Shown one piece after another: positions 7,765 through 13,809 of a stretch of DNA of 23,063 nucleotides (position 1 is the stretch's first letter; every line of letters begins with the position of its first letter). Below the pieces are notes generated by a model, which worked only from the letters and a program-made list of their open reading frames with translations, did no database searches and was not told where the DNA came from. Both the position numbers and the translations under genes were made by a program. The stretch covers positions 14,258 through 37,320 of the forward strand of contig DJHJ01000028.1 in NCBI GenBank assembly GCA_002433055.1. Direction: 5' to 3'. The stretch is from Acidobacteriia bacterium UBA6623 (lineage in GTDB: Bacteria; Acidobacteriota; Terriglobia; Bryobacterales; UBA6623).

Positions 7765-9327
7765 CTAAATCCGAAAATTCCATTCTCGTACTGCCTCGGG
7801 CTCCACCCACTTCCTGATACCTTTGATCTGATTGTTTCTCCAATAGGAATCCCAATTAATCTTTTCCGGTGACCAGCACAAGAGTTCCCTGTCAGCCGTG
7901 GAAATTTTCTTGTACCCTTCGCTGATTCTTCGCGCCTCGAAAATATACCGGTGATCATAAATGAAGGGCAAATACTGTTGCAAAACCTGTTCGCGAAAAC
8001 CAAGCTGTAACTCAAGTGTGCGCAGCGACGTACGCCATGCGGTTAGAGTTGATCTCGGGGACCTACCGTAGCGGCCCAATCTACGTTGAATGGAAGCCAC
8101 TAAACCGTCAATTCTGCGCAACTTTCGTTCAAACTGTCGTTTCCGGAAATGGGCTTGCTCCTTATCCAAAAAACGTAGCCGAGGTAGTGGGTCAAGCCAT
8201 CGCGCGGCCGAACCACCATTTTTTGTAAGGTGTTCTGCTTCATCAACCAACAACTCAACCAATTCGCCCAACCACAGAGGATTGATGTCAGCCGTAGCCA
8301 ATTGATAAACCGATTCGTGTTCACCATTAAGCAGCAAGGCTCCCGCCACCAGTGTTGCAGCTGCGACTTGGTCCACTGGAACAACTTCGAGTGGAATATC
8401 TCGACGCACAGGCCAATCCTTTAGGCCGCCGAGCGCCATCAATACTAGTGGTGCTGCCGTTCTTCCACCTTCAACCCATCCCGCAAAAGGAAACCGCAAA
8501 GCGCTTTCCACGATTGCTGGCCGAACAATGGTGAAATCTAGATCAGGGATATCAGCTAACACCTGCTCACCCATACTCTTCGTATACGTGTAGGTGTTGA
8601 CCCACCCCCACTTGTCGGCACGATGACGTCCTGAAGCAATAAGCTGATCTTTTGTCCGTACTCGACTTTCAAGCTCATCATCACTGTGCTTAGACTGCAG
8701 AATTTCTTCCACACCTCTACGACACTCCGACAATTCCTGGACATGGTCAAATCGCCCATCATCAGAGCCTTGCCGCCGAGGATAAAAACCGAGGATTGGC
8801 TCTGTTTCCTCTACTAATCCATCGGCACAACCTGCTACATAGCAGGTTGAAACATGCAACAACTTTGCATCTAACCTCTGAGCCAATGCAGCAACACGTT
8901 GGACACTATAGACATTGGCGCGTAGTGCTTGGTCAAGTGGCGCAAAAAAATCCACTAAGCCTGCACAATTCAACACAAGCCCTATTCGTCCCTGTAGAGA
9001 TACAAGGTCCGACTCTTCAAAGCCACAGTGCGGATCTGCCGCATCGCCTCCCCAAACAGTCGTCTTGTCAACAAGTCGCGACACACCAAAACGTTTTACA
9101 AGTTCTGCAAGTGGCTCCGCCACAAGCATCTCGCGTTCAAAACGCTCTTGCGGTGAACTGTCTTCTCTTGGGCGTATCAGGACATGTAGATGCTTGAAGT
9201 CAGGATACCGATCTACCAGCAACCCAAAAATAACTTTACCTAGAAAGCCATTGGCCCCTGTTAGCAAAATCTCATGCTCTCGAAAAGTGTTAGCAATGTT
9301 TATCAAAAAACGACTCCCACAGACCAT
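7765..9327 (-). CDS. Fatty acyl-CoA/ACP reductase (extended SDR, FAR-like)
   Basis: A 520-aa reductase of the male-sterility/fatty acyl reductase type, expected to reduce an acyl thioester with NAD(P)H to aldehyde or alcohol. The Rossmann motif is TGANGFLG at 23-30. An N120-C-A-G stretch, the ST pair at 160-161 and the catalytic Y246xxxK250 in NTYTYTKSMGEQ complete the SDR core. FTIVRPAIVESA, the usual substrate-pocket strand, follows. The C-terminal third has the FAR_C pattern (FIYDHRYIFEARR, then INWDSYWRNNQIKGIRKW near 490-507), typical of alcohol-forming FARs. The ATG at 9327 lacks a Shine-Dalgarno, but the glycine motif is at the correct distance. It is the first gene of the minus-strand lipid series. 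A plausible donor is the acyl-ACP made by the next gene. Reductase family is sure; the exact substrate is inference. Confidence 0.88.
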   Translation of the reverse strand: MVCGSRFLINIANTFREHEILLTGANGFLGKVIFGLLVDRYPDFKHLHVLIRPREDSSPQERFEREMLVAEPLAELVKRFGVSRLVDKTTVWGGDAADPHCGFEESDLVSLQGRIGLVLNCAGLVDFFAPLDQALRANVYSVQRVAALAQRLDAKLLHVSTCYVAGCADGLVEETEPILGFYPRRQGSDDGRFDHVQELSECRRGVEEILQSKHSDDELESRVRTKDQLIASGRHRADKWGWVNTYTYTKSMGEQVLADIPDLDFTIVRPAIVESALRFPFAGWVEGGRTAAPLVLMALGGLKDWPVRRDIPLEVVPVDQVAAATLVAGALLLNGEHESVYQLATADINPLWLGELVELLVDEAEHLTKNGGSAARWLDPLPRLRFLDKEQAHFRKRQFERKLRRIDGLVASIQRRLGRYGRSPRSTLTAWRTSLRTLELQLGFREQVLQQYLPFIYDHRYIFEARRISEGYKKISTADRELLCWSPEKINWDSYWRNNQIKGIRKWVEPEAVREWNFRI

Positions 9328-9375
9328 AGTAAAACCGCAAGAGGTAGTTCACATTTGCCATAATCGTTCTTTCTG

Positions 9376-9843
9376 ATGACTTGGTACTCTCAAGCGACAA
9401 AAACTTTCGCGAACTGGATAGCTATCTCATTATTTTCGATTGTACTGCTATTACAGGCTCTGAATATATTCTTGCGTTACACGACACTTGCTAGCCCATT
9501 GATGTGGGTGGAAGAATTCAGTCGTTTTGCTTTCATTTGGATCCTATTCCTGTTGTGGCATGTCGCTGATCGCGAAGGCGCTCACTTTCAAGTAGATTTC
9601 TTGCACGAGCGACTGAGCAATCGCGGACGCAAGCGGCTTGACGTTTTGACCCACTCGCTGGCCCTAATGTTTTCGATTGTGGTCTTGCTAGCTTCTGTAC
9701 GTTTTATTCCTACCACCATGCTATATGCGACTAATTCATTTGCATGGTTGCCGATGGGGGTGATTTATCTAGTCATCCCGGCTGGCTTTATTCTCGTCGC
9801 CATCGAACGTCTACGTCTGATCTCGAGCATATTGCGCTCCTAG
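9376..9843 (+). CDS. dctQ: TRAP transporter small permease (DctQ family)
   Basis: The small membrane subunit of a tripartite ATP-independent periplasmic transporter, which works with DctM and a binding protein to import organic acids using a sodium gradient. The 155-aa protein has four membrane segments near 12-30, 45-63, 87-107 and 127-147. It carries the DctQ signature LNIFLRY...LMWVEEFSRFAFIWILFL at 29-59. It lies 19 bp before dctM and starts 48 bp from the divergent acyl reductase gene. CATAAT at 9359-9364 lies 11 nt before the ATG with no Shine-Dalgarno, so the mRNA may be leaderless or nearly so. The substrate cannot be told without the binding protein, which is absent from the window. 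Confidence 0.88.
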   Translation: MTWYSQATKTFANWIAISLFSIVLLLQALNIFLRYTTLASPLMWVEEFSRFAFIWILFLLWHVADREGAHFQVDFLHERLSNRGRKRLDVLTHSLALMFSIVVLLASVRFIPTTMLYATNSFAWLPMGVIYLVIPAGFILVAIERLRLISSILRS

Positions 9844-9862
9844 CTTCTGTAATTGAATCCTC

Positions 9863-11143
9863 ATGATGACTATCCTGGTTCTTTTTGTGATCATGCTGGG
9901 ACTAGTCGTTCTCCGTGTGCCGCTAGTGTACAGTTTGGGTGTTTCGTCAACGGTTGTTCTGCTGGCTCAGGGACAAAGCACAGCCTTGTTGCCATCTCGT
10001 ATGTTTGCCGGCGTAGACTCTTTCGTTCTGGTAGCAATCCCCTTCTTTTTGTTAGCCGCAGAGTTACTCTCCACAGGTGGGCTGATCCACCGCATCATCG
10101 ATGTTTCACGCTTAGCTATCGGACATCTACGCGGAGGATTGGCACAAGTTAACATTCTGGCAAGTATGGTCTTTTCGGGCATCCAAGCGTCCTGCACTGC
10201 TGATAGCGCAGCGATAGGCGGCGTTATGATTCCGGCCATGACCAAGGAGGGTTACGACGATGATGTCAGCGTGGTCGTGACAGCTACGTCATCATGTTGC
10301 GGGCCGATTATTCCACCTAGCATTTTGATGATTCTCTATGCTTTTCTGACGGAAACCTCGGTTTCTAAGCTTTTTTTAGGCGGTGCGGTACCAGGATTAC
10401 TACTGGGCCTTTCATTGATGGGAGTGACCCATTACTGGGTGCTCGAGCGCGGTTATCCAGCAAGCCGTACACGGCCAGCTAAGCTTGTAGAGGTTGCGCG
10501 TGCGGCTTGGATAGCCTTACCGGCACTATTCATCCCTTTGGTCGTCGTGGTCGGCTTGGTAGGAGGCGTCGTTACTCCCACAGAAGCAGGAATCTTAGCC
10601 TGCTTGGCTGCATTATTGCTCTCTGGTTTCGTCTATCGAGAACTGTCGTTAACCGATGTAATCTCATGCATTCGGCGAACAGCCCACACAACGGTAACAA
10701 TCTGGGCTGTGATTGCAGTCTCGAAAGTATTTAGCGAAATCTTGGTTCGAAACCTGTTTGCCAACCGGATGATCGAGGCGATTTCTTGGGTCACAGAAAA
10801 TCCCTTTGGGGTCCTGCTGATGATTACCGTTTTCGTCTTTATTTTGGGTATGGTAATCGACACCACACCGCTGCTAATTATGTTGGCTAGCCCGCTTTAC
10901 GAAACTGGAATGACAGTCGGTATAGACCCCGTACACCTAGGGGTGGTGTTGGTAATGACAGCGTTAATCGGGACGGTTAGCCCACCAGTGTCACTACTAC
11001 TATGTCTTAATTGTGGCATAGCAAAAATACCCCTACACAGAACCTTTAGAGTGATTTGGTCTTATCTCGCAGTAATGCTGGCAGTTGTTGCAGCTTGCGT
11101 TCTCGTACCCGAATTAGTAACTTGGCTGCCCAGTCTCACTTAA
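9863..11143 (+). CDS. dctM: TRAP transporter large permease (DctM family)
   Basis: The transport subunit of the TRAP system begun by the preceding dctQ. The 426-aa protein is hydrophobic throughout, with about 12 predicted membrane segments, normal for the family. The family regions are visible: the N-terminal LGLVVLRVPLVYSLG, then QASCTADSAAIGGVMIPAMTKEGYDDDVSVVVTATSSCCGPIIPPSILMI near residues 110-160, where most members have SGSAVAD and SSxxGxIIPPS. A second half contains GGVVTPTEAGILA and the late TALIGTVSPPVSLLL. The Cys residues beside both discontinuous-helix motifs are a mild deviation. A periplasmic DctP component is missing on both sides, so it may be encoded elsewhere. Transported solute unknown. 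Confidence 0.92.
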   Translation: MMTILVLFVIMLGLVVLRVPLVYSLGVSSTVVLLAQGQSTALLPSRMFAGVDSFVLVAIPFFLLAAELLSTGGLIHRIIDVSRLAIGHLRGGLAQVNILASMVFSGIQASCTADSAAIGGVMIPAMTKEGYDDDVSVVVTATSSCCGPIIPPSILMILYAFLTETSVSKLFLGGAVPGLLLGLSLMGVTHYWVLERGYPASRTRPAKLVEVARAAWIALPALFIPLVVVVGLVGGVVTPTEAGILACLAALLLSGFVYRELSLTDVISCIRRTAHTTVTIWAVIAVSKVFSEILVRNLFANRMIEAISWVTENPFGVLLMITVFVFILGMVIDTTPLLIMLASPLYETGMTVGIDPVHLGVVLVMTALIGTVSPPVSLLLCLNCGIAKIPLHRTFRVIWSYLAVMLAVVAACVLVPELVTWLPSLT

Positions 11144-11281
11144 CCAATTTGGATACAATTAAGATCCCTCGTGACCCCAATTGAGAGATTGTGTTTCAGG
11201 TTGTAGAGTAGTAGCATTCAACCACAAGACAACAACACCGTTTGACTTTCTCTTGATTAGACCATTTGCTAAAACTAAGCC
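11144..11281. other. dctM-xer intergenic region
   Basis: This 138-bp gap holds no ORF I can support. GGTTG near 11200 and CAACC near 11220 could pair weakly. TTGACT at 11242-11247 resembles a -35 box, but no good -10 lies at a normal distance before the xer start at 11282. A promoter for xer probably lies here, but I cannot place it. Confidence 0.35.
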
Positions 11282-12301
11282 ATGGTTAATGAGCTCAGCA
11301 CTCTCGAGCAGGCGATAGCTAGATTCCTGGATTACCTCCAACGGAGTAACCTTTCCCTTAACACGGTGCGCAGCTACTCCTCAGACCTGAAAGGCTTTGT
11401 GGCTTATTTTTCACCCCCGGGTGAACTACCACCTGCACCTTCGAAGTTCGAACCGATTCAAATCCGTGAGTTCATGGCCGACTGTTATAGACAAGGCAAT
11501 ACAAATCGCTCGGTAGCTAGAAAACTTGCCACTCTAAGGTCTTTTTTTCGTTTTCTGGCAAACGAAGGAATAGTAGACAGTGACCCCACCGCCCTTCTCA
11601 GAACACCCAAGATACCGAAAACGATCCCATCTGTTATGACGGCCGAACAGACCAATTTTTTAGTTGACTCTGTAGACAGTAAGACGGCACTCCAGGAATC
11701 GAATAAAAAAAACAAGGGCGGAAAATCAAAAGCGTTGGCACCATTTATTGCTGCTCGTGATAGGTTAATCTTCGAACTACTCTACGGTTGCGGCTTGCGT
11801 GTAGGAGAGTTAGTAGGCCTGAACCTTCAAGATTTTGACCACCATGAACGCTGGATAGTCGTCCGTGGCAAGGGCCACAAAGAACGCCAGGTTCCTTTTG
11901 GCGGTGCAACAGAGAGAGCTTTCAGTAAATATTTTGAATTACGGAAAAAGATCCTGTCGACATTAAAAACTTCTTCAGGTAGCAACAGTATCCCAACAGT
12001 GAACTCACAACGTGACACAACAAGTGATGCCTTATTTCTGAACGTCTACGGTACGCGTTTAACCACACGCAGTGTACAAAGGTTGGTCAAACACTACTCC
12101 GCACTATTCTGCGGTGATCCGACACTTCACCCACACGCACTAAGACATGCCTTCGCAACCCACTTATTGGGTGATGGTGCAGATCTACGCGTGATCCAAG
12201 AACTTCTTGGACATGTTGGTCTTTCCACAACACAAAAATATACACAACTCTCGCTCGAAGACTTAATGGCAACCTATGACCGTAGCCACCCCAAAGCATA
12301 G
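11282..12301 (+). CDS. xerC: Tyrosine recombinase XerC/XerD
   Basis: A 339-aa site-specific tyrosine recombinase, the type that resolves chromosome dimers at dif. The N-terminal SAM-like core-binding domain covers about 5-95. The catalytic domain holds Arg173 in GCGLRVGEL, the beta-hairpin Lys197 in RGKGHKER, H285-A-L-R288, His311 in LLGHVGLSTTQ and the nucleophile Tyr320. The C-terminus TYDRSHPKA resembles XerC rather than XerD. It is longer than the usual 300 aa because of two Lys/Ser/Thr-rich inserts, near 131-152 and 228-248. The chromosomal position beside rho, with no integrase-linked genes or att-like repeats, argues for a housekeeping Xer rather than a mobile-element integrase. XerC versus XerD is a judgement from the C-terminus. 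Confidence 0.88.
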   Translation: MVNELSTLEQAIARFLDYLQRSNLSLNTVRSYSSDLKGFVAYFSPPGELPPAPSKFEPIQIREFMADCYRQGNTNRSVARKLATLRSFFRFLANEGIVDSDPTALLRTPKIPKTIPSVMTAEQTNFLVDSVDSKTALQESNKKNKGGKSKALAPFIAARDRLIFELLYGCGLRVGELVGLNLQDFDHHERWIVVRGKGHKERQVPFGGATERAFSKYFELRKKILSTLKTSSGSNSIPTVNSQRDTTSDALFLNVYGTRLTTRSVQRLVKHYSALFCGDPTLHPHALRHAFATHLLGDGADLRVIQELLGHVGLSTTQKYTQLSLEDLMATYDRSHPKA

Positions 12302-12365
12302 GCAGCAGAAAAATTTGTAGTGCTTTAAGAACCCCGCATCTCTTTCTGGATTAGCCCACGTGAGA

Positions 12366-12381
12366 TGTGATGTTAATCACA
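12366..12381. promoter_or_regulatory. CRP/FNR-family-like operator
   Basis: TGTGATGTTAATCACA is exactly the TGTGA-N6-TCACA pattern bound by CRP-type regulators, with perfect half-sites. Its centre is about 83 bp upstream of the start point predicted from the TTGCAC/TAATCT promoter, a distance in the range used by class I activation. No regulator gene is in the window. A nested hairpin role at RNA level is the main alternative. Confidence 0.4.
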
Positions 12382-12422
12382 CCCATCTCATAAACACCAT
12401 GAAAGGTTTACATCTCTACACC

Positions 12423-12451
12423 TTGCACAATGTACTCAGTTGAGGTAATCT
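12423..12451 (+). promoter_or_regulatory. Candidate rho promoter
   Basis: TTGCAC and TAATCT are spaced by 17 bp upstream of rho. Each box matches the sigma70 consensus at only three or four of six positions, so this is a weak call based mainly on spacing and location. It would give a 5' leader of about 66 nt. Confidence 0.3.
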
Positions 12452-12524
12452 TGTCTTGAATAGTCGATTTCGGGCTGTTTCCCCCTTAAAAGTTTCGAGT
12501 TTTCTCTCTGCCTAGGCTATTTTC

Positions 12525-13772
12525 ATGACGATTTCTGAACTTAAACAAAACAACATCACAGAGCTAGCTAGTGTAGCTAGAGATTTAAGCATTCCCGGTG
12601 TTAGCGGTTTACGCAAACAGGAATTAATTTTCCGCATTTTGCAAGCACAAGCCGAACAGGAGGGATTGATTTTTGGAGAAGGGGTTCTGGAGACCTTACC
12701 AGAAGGCTTCGGCTTCTTGCGGTCCCCTGATTACAACTATCTTCCTGGCCCAGACGACATCTATGTCTCCTCAACCCAAATCCGTCGTTTTGATCTGCGT
12801 ACAGGAGACACAGTATCCGGACAAGTCCGTCCACCTAAAGACAGCGAGAAGTACTTCGCACTTGTCAAAGTAGAAGCTGTTAATTTTGAATCCCCCGAAC
12901 AGTCCAAAAAAAAGATCTTCTTCGACAACCTAACTCCGTTGCATCCCGACAAACGTCTAAAACTGGAAACAGCAAAAGAAAATCTCAGCGGCAGAGTTAT
13001 GGACCTGATGTCACCGATTGGCACAGGCCAGCGTGGACTAATCGTTTCTCCACCGAGAACCGGGAAAACCATGCTGTTGCAATCGATTGCCAATTCAATC
13101 ACCACAAATCACCCGGATGTGGATCTGATCGTGTTGTTGATCGACGAACGACCAGAAGAAGTCACAGATATGCAGCGTTCCGTCAAGGGGGAGGTAGTAA
13201 GCTCAACTTTTGACGAGCCATACGTTCGACACGTACAAGTGGCAGAGATGGTAATCGAGAAAGCCAAACGATTAGTCGAACACAAACGTGATGTGGTTAT
13301 TTTATTGGACTCTATTACGCGACTTGCACGAGCTTACAATACGATCGTCCCCTCGTCTGGAAAGGTGCTTTCGGGTGGTGTAGACTCTAATGCCCTGCAG
13401 CGACCAAAGCGTTTTTTCGGAGCGGCACGCAACATTGAAGAAGGTGGCTCACTGACGATTATGGCAACAGCACTAATAGACACAGGTAGCCGTATGGACG
13501 ATGTCATATTTGAAGAATTTAAAGGTACGGGCAATATGGAGATCCACTTAGATCGTAAACTCGCCGACAAACGTGTCTTTCCTTCCTTTGATATCCACCG
13601 GAGCGGAACACGAAAAGAAGAGCTTCTACTCTCTGCAGAGGACTTAAACCGCGTTTGGGTACTGCGAAAAGTTCTCAGCCCATTAGGAACGAACGAATCT
13701 ATTGAACTACTGTTGGACCGCATGGGGAAAACCAAAAGCAACGAGGATTTCCTTAATGCGATGAAGAGCTGA
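12525..13772 (+). CDS. rho: Transcription termination factor Rho
   Basis: Rho is the ring-shaped RNA-dependent ATPase that ends transcription and blocks antisense RNA. This 415-aa copy has the normal domain order. The N-terminal Rho_N helices are at about 1-45. The cold-shock-like RNA-binding domain covers about 50-120, with GVLETLPEGFGFLRSPDYNY. The ATPase core follows: Walker A SPPRTGKTM at 175-183, LLIDERPEEVTDM at 204-216, Walker B VVILLDSITRLARAYN with Asp262, Q-loop GKVLSGGVDSNAL and the R-loop/Arg-finger region around GSRMDDVIFEEFKGTGN. No long insertion is present, so it matches a minimal Rho. The ATG at 12525 has no clear Shine-Dalgarno. The gene converges on the PBP gene across only 37 bp. 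Confidence 0.97.
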   Translation: MTISELKQNNITELASVARDLSIPGVSGLRKQELIFRILQAQAEQEGLIFGEGVLETLPEGFGFLRSPDYNYLPGPDDIYVSSTQIRRFDLRTGDTVSGQVRPPKDSEKYFALVKVEAVNFESPEQSKKKIFFDNLTPLHPDKRLKLETAKENLSGRVMDLMSPIGTGQRGLIVSPPRTGKTMLLQSIANSITTNHPDVDLIVLLIDERPEEVTDMQRSVKGEVVSSTFDEPYVRHVQVAEMVIEKAKRLVEHKRDVVILLDSITRLARAYNTIVPSSGKVLSGGVDSNALQRPKRFFGAARNIEEGGSLTIMATALIDTGSRMDDVIFEEFKGTGNMEIHLDRKLADKRVFPSFDIHRSGTRKEELLLSAEDLNRVWVLRKVLSPLGTNESIELLLDRMGKTKSNEDFLNAMKS

Positions 13773-13809
13773 CCCATCGCCAACGAGGCAACCATACCCC
13801 AGAAGAAGT

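Larger units (their letters stand above)
12302..12524 (+). promoter_or_regulatory. rho leader region
   Basis: The 223 bp between xer and rho hold no protein gene. A perfect TGTGA-N6-TCACA palindrome at 12366-12381 sits inside a larger hairpin (TGAGATG 12361-12367, CATCTCA 12384-12390). Downstream, TTGCAC (12423-12428), a 17-bp spacer and TAATCT (12446-12451) could be a sigma70-type promoter. Long leaders are common upstream of rho because Rho controls its own synthesis by early termination, so attenuation here is a reasonable inference. Confidence 0.45.
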
